DNA from: Polynucleobacter sp. MWH-Svant-W18
GTDB lineage: Bacteria > Pseudomonadota > Gammaproteobacteria > Burkholderiales > Burkholderiaceae
Direction of reading: 5' to 3'
Length of the DNA stretch: 64,000 nucleotides
Assembly: GCF_018687495.1 (NCBI RefSeq)
Contig: NZ_CP061293.1
Span: 310,001-374,000 of the forward strand
The position numbers and the translations under genes are program-made. How positions within the stretch are numbered: position 1 is the first letter of the stretch; every line of letters starts with the position of its first letter. Below the pieces are notes generated by a model, which was given only the letters and a program-made list of their open reading frames with translations, did not search any database and was not told the origin of the DNA. Of this stretch, positions 26,806 to 34,908 are shown piece after piece.

Positions 26806-26823
26806 TATTAGACTATTATTTAA

Positions 26824-27066
26824 ATGATTACAAGTGCACAAATTCGCGCTGCTAGAGGAATGTTGGACTGGTCTAGGAAAGACTTGGCCCAATATTCGGG
26901 ACTTAGTTTTGCCTCGATGATGCGTTTGGAGTCATTTGATGGTGTTCCATCCAGTAATTTCAAGACTTTAGAGGCCATAAAGTTCGCATTTGAAAAAGCC
27001 GGCATCGAATTCATTGGGACCCCTGATGATCGCCCTGGGGTGCGACTTAAAAATCCCGTGTCATGA
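26824..27066 (+). CDS. XRE-family helix-turn-helix regulator
   Basis: An 80-residue protein that is almost only a helix-turn-helix domain. It begins SAQIRAARGMLDWSRKDLAQ, has SGLSFASMMRLE as recognition region, and ends with FEKAGIEFIG, the tail usual in this small Cro/CI-like group. It starts 19 bases after a perfect palindrome and is divergent from the recombinase, so it likely represses itself and possibly the recombinase. It overlaps the next unknown gene by 4 bases (ATGA), meaning the two are co-translated. Confidence 0.82.
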   Translation: MITSAQIRAARGMLDWSRKDLAQYSGLSFASMMRLESFDGVPSSNFKTLEAIKFAFEKAGIEFIGTPDDRPGVRLKNPVS

Positions 27067-27512
27067 AATCCCCCACTTCAGAAACTTACACGCAGTTAAA
27101 CAAAGTAGTTACTGACGCTCGATTTCCTCAAAATACCACCAAGATTGAGGCAATTTTGTCAGCAGCATTTCAGCAAATTGAAGACAATTTAAAGAATCCA
27201 TACTTTTTGCATAAGGGGTCACGACCCACACGCGATGGCTTTGGTGCCGATCTTCCCAAAGGTCAGCGTGACGAAACGATGCTACGTAATCTTTTGATTG
27301 CTGAGTTATTTCGCTCTTGGCAATTAGCTTTTAATGAGATCCCAGAAATTAATAACAAAGGTTATCCCGCAACCAAGTTTGTAGTGTTTGCGGAGCAGAT
27401 TTTTTACTTGCTGGGGATCGGAAAAATTGAAGATCATCTCGAAGAGTTCCAGTCTTTTCGCGCCAAAAGCCTTGCCCAAATTGATGTAAATGAGTGTCAA
27501 GTAAAAAAGTAG
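27063..27512 (+). CDS. hypothetical protein co-translated with XRE regulator
   Basis: A 149-residue soluble, alpha-rich protein with no signal peptide or membrane segment. I do not recognise the family. Visible features are FLHKGSRPTRDGFGADLPKG (mixed polar stretch) and a C-terminal helical half with KFVVFAEQIFYLLGIG. The ATGA overlap with the XRE gene suggests a linked function, for instance a partner or effector of the regulator. It could be part of a toxin-antitoxin-like or mobile-element control pair, but nothing in the sequence proves this. Confidence 0.6.
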   Translation: MKSPTSETYTQLNKVVTDARFPQNTTKIEAILSAAFQQIEDNLKNPYFLHKGSRPTRDGFGADLPKGQRDETMLRNLLIAELFRSWQLAFNEIPEINNKGYPATKFVVFAEQIFYLLGIGKIEDHLEEFQSFRAKSLAQIDVNECQVKK

Positions 27513-27581
27513 TGGGTTATTTCACAATAATTCAAAAACATGCTTCATGCCGGGGGGTATGGCGCTCTATATAGGTTCGAT

Positions 27582-27622
27582 TATCTAATCTCCCATTAAC
27601 TTCCTAAATAGGAGATTAGATA
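27582..27622 (+). promoter_or_regulatory. hairpin that encloses the ribosome binding site of the 27622 gene
   Basis: TATCTAATCTCC (27582-27593) pairs perfectly with GGAGATTAGATA (27611-27622) over 12 bases, leaving a 17-base loop. The 3' arm holds the Shine-Dalgarno AGGAG region (from 27610) and runs into the A of the start codon. If it forms in mRNA it would block translation initiation, so opening by a protein, RNA or temperature could control the gene. As DNA it could instead be an operator. Confidence 0.6.
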
Positions 27623-28527
27623 TGAGTGATCATATAAAAGGTCAATCCACAGGACCTAAAACAGTGGATGGTAAAGCAGTATCTTCTCAAAATGCGCGCA
27701 AGGATTCGATTTTTGTGCAAGGCTATTTACCCTGGGAAAACATCGATGAAAAGCAGCAGCAGTTTTTGGCAATGACAAAGCAATGGAATGCCAAAGATCC
27801 CAGTCGTCAGATGCTCTTGCGCAGCATTGAGCAATGTCAGCTTGGGATCGAGCGCATGATGTACATTGAGCGCAAGAAAATCCAAGGCCTCATGCAATCG
27901 ACCACAATCGCTTACCAATTTTGTGAGCGAGCCGGCCTTTCTGAAAAAATTGCCCATGTATTGCCGGATTGGTTTTTTCTAGAAGACGGCGAGTCGGAAA
28001 AACAGCGTGCAGTAAAAGTGGCTCACATTTATGATGAGACGGCTGAATTCAAGGCGCGCTATTCAGATCAACTGGCGGCTAGGGTAAAAGATGTCTACCC
28101 AGCATTATTTACATATGTCATGCATAGCCAAAAGGAGGGCGCCTCATTTTTAATGACTTTGGGCCAGCGCTATAAAGAGTCAGCGGTTACTCTGAACCTG
28201 GGCGCCCTGATGAACGAACTCAAAGAGCGTTGGGAGTTTCATTTTATTTGGGCCCAGGAGCCAGCACGCTATCAGACGATTATTGATGGGCTACGGGCCG
28301 AGCAAATGGAGCAAGCGATTGATCTGGATAAGTCGCAGCGCTATGCGACCAACCTGCAAAATCGCATGCTCAAAGGATTCTCAGCACTAGCGGCGCTCGA
28401 TCAACATGAGCTGCTGATGAAAAATCAGCAACAGATAGCAGCTCAGTTAGAAAATGCTTCTAATCCTGTATTGGAAATGGCGCCAAAAGAATCTGCGACT
28501 AAAAAGCCGGATTCTGGGCAGAAGTAG
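27622..28527 (+). CDS. hypothetical protein with N-terminal GPKTxxGK motif
   Basis: A 301-residue soluble, charged, helix-rich protein. It starts with STGPKTVDGKAVSSQNARKD, which resembles a short basic motif found at the N-terminus of many uncharacterised bacterial proteins of the form GP(K/R)TxxGKxxSxxNA. The middle has LLRSIEQCQLGIERMMYIER and the C-terminus is Gln/Lys-rich and probably disordered. No catalytic motif is seen. It is flanked by a hairpin over its ribosome binding site and a strong terminator, so it is a stand-alone unit. Function unknown; a nucleic-acid-related role is only a guess from the basic N-terminus. Confidence 0.7.
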   Translation: MSDHIKGQSTGPKTVDGKAVSSQNARKDSIFVQGYLPWENIDEKQQQFLAMTKQWNAKDPSRQMLLRSIEQCQLGIERMMYIERKKIQGLMQSTTIAYQFCERAGLSEKIAHVLPDWFFLEDGESEKQRAVKVAHIYDETAEFKARYSDQLAARVKDVYPALFTYVMHSQKEGASFLMTLGQRYKESAVTLNLGALMNELKERWEFHFIWAQEPARYQTIIDGLRAEQMEQAIDLDKSQRYATNLQNRMLKGFSALAALDQHELLMKNQQQIAAQLENASNPVLEMAPKESATKKPDSGQK

Positions 28528-28557
28528 ATGGTAGTCAGTAGAACCTAGTAAAACAGG

Positions 28558-28595
28558 ATGGGTGTTTGGCGAAGTTAAGCTAAACACCCATTTTG
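28558..28595 (+). terminator. intrinsic terminator after the 27622 gene
   Basis: ATGGGTGTTT (28558-28567) pairs with AAACACCCAT (28582-28591) with a 14-base loop, followed by TTTTGC. The 10-base stem ends 30 bases after the stop codon and faces the convergent wecA-like gene. Confidence 0.7.
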
Positions 28596-28672
28596 CAAAA
28601 CGAACTATCTCAATTTTTGATGCGCAGAGGAGGGGAAGTGCCCGCTAATGCCATATATCACCCTGATCTGGC

Positions 28673-29743
28673 TTAAACCCTCATCCACCCCGGAGTCTTA
28701 AAGCGCACAACCCTTCTATAAACCCAGATGTACGATCCAACAAATAGCGCACATGCACCCATCAGAATAGGGGTAGATTGTGACCATAGAACTGCTGGTG
28801 TTACAGATAGTCCCGCCAATATCCAAAGATAGGGCGCTGTTCTTGCATTCGCTGAGAGCGCGCTATCAAAATGGGTTGCTCTCAATATCCGTCTATAAAT
28901 TAAGGTATGAAAGTGAATACCATCCGGCGCACCTGCATTCTTGCCCTGATGAATCTTTCTTCTGTAGATTGAAAAAAGTGTTTCCATAATTGGGTAGCCA
29001 TTGATCAGTAGAGCAAACCAAGGGGATATTTCGGGATGTTTGTAGCAAAGCCAAACGCTCAGACACGCAATCCAAAAGCCAATTAAGTAAGCACCACCAT
29101 CACCCAGGAAGATCAGCCCTTGCGGATAGTTCCAAATAAAGAATCCTAAGATGGCCCCGGCCATTACAAGGCTTAAAAAAATAATAGTTGTATCACCCAG
29201 GGTATAGGCAACATATCCTATCGCCAGGAGCGTAATGATGCCAACCATACTTGATAGCCCGTTAAAGCCATCAATGATGTTGTATGCATTTGCAAGCCCT
29301 GTGATGGCAAAAATCGTCAGTAGCGTTCCAAAAAATGGAATGGTAAATAGCAAATCAACAAAAGGAATACCTAAAGAGGTGATTTGTGGGCCCAATACAT
29401 AAATGAAGCAGGCGGCAGATACGGCAGTAAAAAATAGGCGCTGTCTTACACTGATTTTCTTAGTTAAATCTTCTGTGAGGCCAATCGCAAAAGTGGGGAT
29501 TGCACAGGCTAGTAGTGTGAGTTCTGCGTTACCCAAGCCGAGATCAAATGTTTTGATCAAAATTGCTGCTAAGAGACCAAGGACAATGCTGATGCCCCCT
29601 ATTCTGGGAACTGCCGCTTTATGAAACTTTTGAGGACCAGTAAGATCTGAGTCTGCTGAAAACCGCTCATGCAAATGTTTAAAACGAATAATCAATAGCG
29701 TTATAACAAAGGAGGTCAGAAAGGCGGCTAATAATCCAGACAT
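28673..29743 (-). CDS. wecA: undecaprenyl-phosphate sugar-1-phosphate transferase (WecA/WbpL-type, GT4/MraY family)
   Basis: A 356-residue protein with about ten membrane helices. The cytoplasmic catalytic motifs are NAYNIIDGFNGLSS (Mg2+ and catalytic Asp) and FLGDGGAYLIGF, with the sugar-binding loop APDGIHFHTLIYRR. PKFHKAAVPRIGG-like sequence near residue 40 (GPQKFHKAAVPRIGG) is the substrate-entry motif. Such enzymes transfer HexNAc-1-phosphate to undecaprenyl phosphate, the first step of O-antigen assembly. It is 3 kb from the glycan locus, split off by the recombinase region, and probably primes that glycan. Which UDP-sugar it takes is not clear. Confidence 0.87.
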   Translation of the reverse strand: MSGLLAAFLTSFVITLLIIRFKHLHERFSADSDLTGPQKFHKAAVPRIGGISIVLGLLAAILIKTFDLGLGNAELTLLACAIPTFAIGLTEDLTKKISVRQRLFFTAVSAACFIYVLGPQITSLGIPFVDLLFTIPFFGTLLTIFAITGLANAYNIIDGFNGLSSMVGIITLLAIGYVAYTLGDTTIIFLSLVMAGAILGFFIWNYPQGLIFLGDGGAYLIGFWIACLSVWLCYKHPEISPWFALLINGYPIMETLFSIYRRKIHQGKNAGAPDGIHFHTLIYRRILRATHFDSALSANARTAPYLWILAGLSVTPAVLWSQSTPILMGACALFVGSYIWVYRRVVRFKTPGWMRV

Positions 29744-29831
29744 CCTGTCATTATAGTTTTAATTATTATTTATTGAATGAATTTCTCGGTTTTTGCGTAT
29801 TAGGCTCTGATTTTTACTACCTTGGTGGCAA

Positions 29832-30860
29832 TCAGGGTACCAAGCTCAAGAATAAATACTCAAAGAAAATGATCAGGTGAACCACGCCCTGCAGTAGGGT
29901 CGTTCTGCCAATGGCCAGCGTTAAGGCGCCAATAAAGAATGTCAGATACATCAAGGTCATATTCAGATCACTAATACCCAAACTCAGCGGTATGTTGTAG
30001 TAGATGGCAATAGCTGCAATCGCCGGAATGGAGAGCCCAATGCTGGCTAATGCTGACCCTAGCGCTAAGTTCAAGCTGCTTTGCAGTCGATTTGCTTTTG
30101 CTGCCCTCACAGCTGCAAAGCCTTCTGGAAGTAGCACTAACATTGCTATCGCGATACCGACAATCGTCTTGGGTGCACCTGCGGCATTCACTCCAGCCTC
30201 AATTGCGGGGCTGAGTAATTCTGCTAAACCTACGACAATGATGAGTGAGGCAATGAGCAATATAACGCTCACTGCAGTCTTCGTATTACTAGGCTTAGGC
30301 GCATGGAAATTGATATCGTTTTTCTTATCTTCTACTTGAGGTAAGTAATAGTCCCGATGACTAACAGTTTGGAAGAATAAAAATGCAGCATACAGTGCAA
30401 ATGAAGCTATGCCTGCAAAAGCCAATTGACTCTTGGTAAAGTCTGGGCCCGGCGTGCTGGTAGTCACAATTGGCATCACTAGAATGAAAGTTGCCAGAGC
30501 GGTAAGTACTGCTAGCGCAGAGTTAGTTCCTTCATTGCGAAAAGACATCTCGTGATGATGCAGGCCCCCAATAAAAATACATAAGCCAATGACACCATTG
30601 ATCACAATCATCACCGTTGCAAAAACTGCATCACGTGCAATGAATTGAGAGCCATCGTGACCTGAGAGCATCATCGAGATGATGAGGGACACTTCAATAA
30701 TGGTGACGCTAATCGCCAGCACTAAAGCGCCATAGGGCTCACCGGTTTTATGGGCAACCACTTCCGCATGGTGCACCGCGGAGAGCACACCAGCAATCAG
30801 GGCTACCGCCATGATGGCAATGAACCAAGTTTGACTGGCTAGAGAGTGAAGTAGTTCCAT
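29832..30860 (-). CDS. chaA: cation/proton antiporter (ChaA-type Ca2+/H+ exchanger)
   Basis: A 342-residue member of the Ca2+:cation antiporter family with about eleven membrane helices in two inverted repeats. The first repeat holds ISVTIIEVSLIISMM with the acidic Glu, and the second VLLPEGFAAVRAAK with its matching Glu. The paired acidic helices are the ion-binding sites of CAX-type exchangers. ChaA exports Ca2+ (and Na+/K+) for H+ at the inner membrane. An acidic/His loop (GGLHHHEMSF) lies between helices. It is a single-gene unit, divergent from cbiX. Confidence 0.85.
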   Translation of the reverse strand: MELLHSLASQTWFIAIMAVALIAGVLSAVHHAEVVAHKTGEPYGALVLAISVTIIEVSLIISMMLSGHDGSQFIARDAVFATVMIVINGVIGLCIFIGGLHHHEMSFRNEGTNSALAVLTALATFILVMPIVTTSTPGPDFTKSQLAFAGIASFALYAAFLFFQTVSHRDYYLPQVEDKKNDINFHAPKPSNTKTAVSVILLIASLIIVVGLAELLSPAIEAGVNAAGAPKTIVGIAIAMLVLLPEGFAAVRAAKANRLQSSLNLALGSALASIGLSIPAIAAIAIYYNIPLSLGISDLNMTLMYLTFFIGALTLAIGRTTLLQGVVHLIIFFEYLFLSLVP

Positions 30861-30982
30861 AAAAATACCTTATCTAATCGATGCAAATACGTTTATAAGT
30901 ATTTAGGGTTAAGCTTACATCCTGAAGATTACTGCAGTTCATTGTTGCGGCTATTAAAAATTATTCAGTAAAGAAAACCCAT

Positions 30983-31345
30983 ATGAAAGCTATTATCCTA
31001 TTTGGTCATGGAGCCCGCGATAGTCGGTGGCGTGAGCCATTTGATCGCTTGGCAAGCCTTTGGCAGCAACAGCAGTCTGGCACCCCAGTGCAGCTGGCTT
31101 TCTTAGAGATGATGCAGCCTAGCTTGGCAGAGGCAGTGGCCAACTTAAGCGCTCAGAGTGCCACGCAGATTACAGTGGTGCCAGTATTTTTTGGGCAGGG
31201 CGGCCATTTAAGAAATGATTTCCCCGTTCTACTCGATGCCTGCAAGGCGCAGTTTCCGAATATCGTTTTAAGCGCGACGCCTGCGGTTGGAGAGGACTCC
31301 AGTGTATTGCAAGCCATCGTTGATTTTGGAGTTAGAGCCCTCTAA
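30983..31345 (+). CDS. cbiX: sirohydrochlorin chelatase-type protein (CbiX, short form)
   Basis: A 120-residue single-domain chelatase. LFGHGARDSRW carries the first metal-binding His and FFGQGGHLRNDFP the second, as in CbiX(S)/SirB. The family inserts Co2+ or Fe2+ into sirohydrochlorin; next to cobA and sulfite reductase the likely product is siroheme. Length fits the small homodimeric form. The 3' end overlaps the cobA 3' end by 78 bases on the opposite strand. Confidence 0.85.
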   Translation: MKAIILFGHGARDSRWREPFDRLASLWQQQQSGTPVQLAFLEMMQPSLAEAVANLSAQSATQITVVPVFFGQGGHLRNDFPVLLDACKAQFPNIVLSATPAVGEDSSVLQAIVDFGVRAL

Positions 31346-32125
31346 GTTTTCTGCAGACTCGATATTAGTGGATCTGAGTGATTCACCGACCAAAATCAGC
31401 GCTGGAGAGTGGACATTAAACCAATGCTCCGCTTTTCCTTGAGCAAGCTCACCTAAAGTGCTAACCCATTGCCGTTCACGAGGGGTACTTACCGCTTCTA
31501 ATATTTGAACTGGGGTATCTTTCGTGTGATTGCGTTTTTGCGAGATCAGTTGTTGGGCAATCTTAGCAGCATCTTTGCGACCCATGTAATACACCAGGGT
31601 ATCAGCACTAGGATTGCTGATGGGTTGTTGCACTTTTTGACCTTGCTCTTCTTGGGCGCCCTCAGTTGCTTGAGCGAGGGTCACAAAAGCCACGCTTCGC
31701 GAGACGCCTCGCAGGGTGAGCGATTGCCCAATGCTGGCAGCGCCTGCCAATGCTGCAGTAATACCCGGAACGATCTCTACAGCAATCCCCGCTTGATGAA
31801 GGGCTTGAAGCTCTTCATCAGCCCTACCAAAGAGCATCGGATCTCCACCCTTAAGGCGAACAATCGTTTGATATTGTGAGGCAGCATCGACTAAACGCTT
31901 ATTGATAAATTGCTGAGCGGAAGAAAGTTGGCCACAACGTTTACCCACTGGTACTTTTATGGCATTGGGGCAGAGAGCTAACATCTCTTCATCTACCAAG
32001 GCATCATGAAAGACGATATCCGCCTTGGCCAGGAGCTTGGCGCCTCTGACAGTAATCAAGTCTGCTGCTCCAGGGCCAGCGCCAACTAGATAAACTGTAC
32101 CCAGAGTTGAAGAATGTTTATTCAT
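31268..32125 (-). CDS. cobA: uroporphyrinogen-III C-methyltransferase
   Basis: A 285-residue SAM-dependent tetrapyrrole methylase. VYLVGAGPGAADLITVRG is the N-terminal signature, VRLKGGDPMLFGR the central Gly loop and VPGITAALAGAASIG the third. It methylates uroporphyrinogen III at C2 and C7 to give precorrin-2 on the way to siroheme. It is a CobA-only enzyme without the CysG dehydrogenase/chelatase half; the adjacent CbiX may provide chelation. The last 28 or so residues are an extension whose DNA is antisense to cbiX. It starts 9 bases after the DUF934 gene, in the sulfite-reductase operon. Confidence 0.9.
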   Translation of the reverse strand: MNKHSSTLGTVYLVGAGPGAADLITVRGAKLLAKADIVFHDALVDEEMLALCPNAIKVPVGKRCGQLSSAQQFINKRLVDAASQYQTIVRLKGGDPMLFGRADEELQALHQAGIAVEIVPGITAALAGAASIGQSLTLRGVSRSVAFVTLAQATEGAQEEQGQKVQQPISNPSADTLVYYMGRKDAAKIAQQLISQKRNHTKDTPVQILEAVSTPRERQWVSTLGELAQGKAEHWFNVHSPALILVGESLRSTNIESAENLEGSNSKINDGLQYTGVLSNRRRRA

Positions 32126-32134
32126 GGACAGTGC

Positions 32135-32722
32135 TTAGCTTGTTGCAAGTAAGGATCTCTTACCGCGCCAACTGTTTTGCGTAGTCACAGAGAATAAGTC
32201 AAATTGTTTTAAAGCCACATCCACATTTTGGTCTGGACGTAGTGCAAAACTGTCAAAACCAACACGTGCACCTTGCAATAATTGATCAATCAATACATCC
32301 CCAATCGCACGAATTTCACCTTGCCACTGGAAGCGATCACGCAATAAAGCTGCGGTACTGAAGCTTCTGCCATCTCTAAAGATGGGAAAGTGCGCTGCCA
32401 CGAGAGGCCATACCTTTTTGCCTTCTTCAACCAGCTCAGCATGTTTCAAGATATCGTCATCAGCGGCAAACCACACGCCAATATGACCTGTCTTTGCTTT
32501 GCTCTGAATATCAGATTCTTTATGGTGCTGTACCCACCAAGCAAAAGGCACTAAAACATTCTGTTTGCCATGTTCTAGATCGGGTAAGCCACCTTCATCC
32601 TGGCTTCCGTTCCAGATGAGCCACTCATTAGGTATAAGACTGGGTTTTCCACCTTTTGGGAAATACAAAATTTGCTCATGTGCAGCAATTACAGTGCTAT
32701 TACTTACATTAGCTTGGCTCAT
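32135..32722 (-). CDS. DUF934 family protein, sulfite-reductase partner
   Basis: A 195-residue soluble protein of the DUF934 family that almost always sits next to siroheme sulfite reductase in proteobacteria. Visible markers are VPFAWWVQH and the C-terminal core FPIFRDGRSFSTAALLRDR followed by IGDVLIDQL and VGFDSFALR. Its start overlaps the cysI stop by 4 bases. The biochemical role is unproven; an electron-transfer or assembly role for sulfite reductase is the usual suggestion. Confidence 0.85.
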   Translation of the reverse strand: MSQANVSNSTVIAAHEQILYFPKGGKPSLIPNEWLIWNGSQDEGGLPDLEHGKQNVLVPFAWWVQHHKESDIQSKAKTGHIGVWFAADDDILKHAELVEEGKKVWPLVAAHFPIFRDGRSFSTAALLRDRFQWQGEIRAIGDVLIDQLLQGARVGFDSFALRPDQNVDVALKQFDLFSVTTQNSWRGKRSLLATS

Positions 32723-34425
32723 GCAGAATCCCCCGCAACTTCTACCTTCTCTTTCTTCTTGGCATTCTTATAGGAAGCTTCTTTGAATGGGGTCACGCCT
32801 AGACGGCGATAAGTGTCAATAAATGATTCATCATCACTGCGTTGCTCTACGTAGGTATTGATGATATTGGTGATGACGTCCGGAATCTCATCGGCGTAGA
32901 AGGAGGGTCCAATGACCTTGCCAATAGCGGCATCATTACCTTGCTCGCCACCGAGAGTGATTTGATACCACTCTTCACCGTCTTTATCGACACCAAGCAC
33001 CCCGATATTGCCAACGTGATGGTGGCCACAAGAGTTAATGCAGCCTGAAATATTGAGGCTGATATCGCCCAAATCAAACAAATAGTCTAAATCGTCAAAA
33101 CGTTCCTGAATAGCCTTGGCAATCGGTAGTGATTTAGCATTGGCCAAAGAGCAGAAATCGCCGCCAGGGCAAGCAATGATGTCAGTAAGTAAGCCTACAT
33201 TCGGTAGCGCTACTTTTTGTTTCTTGGCTTCTTGCCAGAGCGCATAGAGTTTTTCTTGCTCTACATCAGCAAGTACTAAGTTTTGTTCATGAGTGGCGCG
33301 CAATTCACCAAAACTATATTGGTCTGCCAAATCAGCAATTGCTAGCATCTGTGCAGTAGTAGCATCACCAGGTGCAACTGTGCCATGGGGTTTGAGTGAC
33401 AAAATCACACTGGCATAACCAGGCACTTGATGAGGTTTGACATTGCGCTCTAACCACTTACTAAATGCAGTTTTATCTGCCTCGCTTGCGGTATGGATGA
33501 CTTGCTCATTGGTAAGCGCATTTAAGTTCTTATAAGCTGGCTTAGTAAAGTGCTTGGCAACGCGATCCCATTCTGCTTGAGTGAAGTTGTCATCGCTATC
33601 TTTATTAAATAGCCACTCACCTTCAACTTGGCGGGCAAATTCTTCGGGGCTTAAAGCCTTTACTAGAATCTTGATACGAGCCTTATACAGATTGTCTCTA
33701 CGACCAAAGCGGTTATATACGCGGAGCAGGGCAGTCAGGTAGCTAGGCAATAGTTGCCATGGCAAGCCTGTCTTGATGAGTGAGCCCAAGATCGGCGTAC
33801 GACCCATACCACCACCAGCATAGATATCAGCGATGAGCTTACCTTGCACATCTTTTTTGAGTTCAATACCAACATCATGACAAAGCAAAATCGTGCGATC
33901 TTCTTTGGCGCCATTGATTGCAAATTTAAACTTGCGCGGCAGATGGGCAAACTCAGGATGCAGTGTTGACCATTGACGGAGTAATTCACAGATGGGGCGC
34001 GGATCAACATATTCATCACCAGCGACACCAGCAAAGGCATCACTCGTAATATTGCGAATGCAGTTGCCTGAAGTTTGAATGGCGTGCATTTCTACTTTGG
34101 CTAGCTCAGCCAAAATATCAGGTGTGTCTTCTAAAGCCACCCAGTTGTATTGAATGTTTTGACGGGTGGTGAAGTGGCCATAGCCACGGTCATACTTTTC
34201 AGAAATCAGCGCCATAGTGCGAAGCTGCTTGGAATTAAATAAGCCATAAGGAATAGCCACCCGCAGCATGTAAGCATGGCGTTGGTGATACAGACCATTC
34301 TGTAGTCGCAACGGGCGGAACTCTTCTTCGGCTAGTGTGCCATTGAGGCGCCTAGCTACCTGATCGCGAAATTGGGCAACCCGTTGATTTACAAGGGTTT
34401 GGTCAATATGGTCATATTTGTACAT
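32719..34425 (-). CDS. cysI: sulfite (nitrite) reductase hemoprotein, siroheme and [4Fe-4S]
   Basis: A 568-residue two-repeat siroheme reductase. The cluster ligands are CPGGDFC and GCINSCGHHHVG, and YGHFTTRQNIQYNW is the substrate/siroheme region in the first half. It reduces sulfite to sulfide with six electrons for cysteine synthesis. The operon is cysI, DUF934, cobA; cysH, cysD and cysN, which often accompany these genes, are not present in the window. The single-subunit layout resembles ferredoxin-dependent or CysI-type enzymes. A 197-base region upstream is shared with the divergent higBA genes. Confidence 0.9.
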   Translation of the reverse strand: MYKYDHIDQTLVNQRVAQFRDQVARRLNGTLAEEEFRPLRLQNGLYHQRHAYMLRVAIPYGLFNSKQLRTMALISEKYDRGYGHFTTRQNIQYNWVALEDTPDILAELAKVEMHAIQTSGNCIRNITSDAFAGVAGDEYVDPRPICELLRQWSTLHPEFAHLPRKFKFAINGAKEDRTILLCHDVGIELKKDVQGKLIADIYAGGGMGRTPILGSLIKTGLPWQLLPSYLTALLRVYNRFGRRDNLYKARIKILVKALSPEEFARQVEGEWLFNKDSDDNFTQAEWDRVAKHFTKPAYKNLNALTNEQVIHTASEADKTAFSKWLERNVKPHQVPGYASVILSLKPHGTVAPGDATTAQMLAIADLADQYSFGELRATHEQNLVLADVEQEKLYALWQEAKKQKVALPNVGLLTDIIACPGGDFCSLANAKSLPIAKAIQERFDDLDYLFDLGDISLNISGCINSCGHHHVGNIGVLGVDKDGEEWYQITLGGEQGNDAAIGKVIGPSFYADEIPDVITNIINTYVEQRSDDESFIDTYRRLGVTPFKEASYKNAKKKEKVEVAGDSA

Positions 34426-34477
34426 AGCCCTATATTGTCTAGGAATATGGTTATTACTTCAAATACTGAAAAGTCCG

Positions 34478-34493
34478 TTCTATATAACAGATT
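34478..34493. promoter_or_regulatory. upstream copy of the higBA operator-like sequence
   Basis: TTCTATATAACAGATT matches, with one substitution in its core, the reverse complement of the palindrome at 34596-34612. It lies about 55 bases upstream of the cysI start on the other strand, so HigA binding here could touch the cysI promoter. Binding is inferred. Confidence 0.4.
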
Positions 34494-34588
34494 GGGTATA
34501 AAGCTCACCTAAAATTTGAACAAACAGGTTCTGTTCCAGTGGGGCTGGCTGGTAATGCGGAATCAGCAAAAAGTGATAAATATTCCAC

Positions 34589-34617
34589 TTTACAGATTCT
34601 GTTATACAGAATATCAT
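34589..34617 (+). promoter_or_regulatory. higBA promoter with embedded palindromic operator
   Basis: A good sigma-70 pattern: TTTACA at 34589-34594, a 17-base spacer and TATCAT at 34612-34617. The spacer is filled by the palindrome ATTCTGTTATACAGAAT (34596-34612, 7-base arms). Binding of the HigA antitoxin here would block RNA polymerase. Transcription would be expected to start at about 34623-34624, at the A or T of the higB ATG, with no room for a ribosome binding site. Confidence 0.6.
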
Positions 34618-34622
34618 ATTGC

Positions 34623-34901
34623 ATGATCCGTTCTTTCTCTTGTGCGCTGACAGAAGACTTATTTAATAACAGACCATCACGCAAGTTTGGAAACATTGAA
34701 AGGGTGGCTCGACGCAAGTTATTGCAATTACATGCAGTCATTGATTTATTGGATTTGAGAATTCCTCCTGGAAATATGCTGGAGTCACTCAGCGGAAAAC
34801 GCAAAGGGCAGCACAGTATTCGCATCAATAGTCAATGGCGTATTTGCTTCATCTGGAAAGAAGATGGGGCTTATCAGGTAGAAATTGTGGATTACCACTG
34901 A
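34623..34901 (+). CDS. higB: HigB-type (RelE/ParE superfamily) toxin
   Basis: A 92-residue mRNA-interferase-type toxin. MIRSFSC at the start, LHAVIDLLDLRIPPGN in the middle, and RINSQWRICFIW near the end form the HigB pattern; basic residues late in the chain (Arg, His) are the expected catalytic surface. It would cleave mRNA on the ribosome when freed from HigA. I use ATG 34623 rather than one at 34539 because the family starts here and the promoter lies just upstream. The antitoxin starts 8 bases after the stop, the toxin-first order typical of hig systems. Confidence 0.88.
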   Translation: MIRSFSCALTEDLFNNRPSRKFGNIERVARRKLLQLHAVIDLLDLRIPPGNMLESLSGKRKGQHSIRINSQWRICFIWKEDGAYQVEIVDYH

Positions 34902-34908
34902 GGATAGG

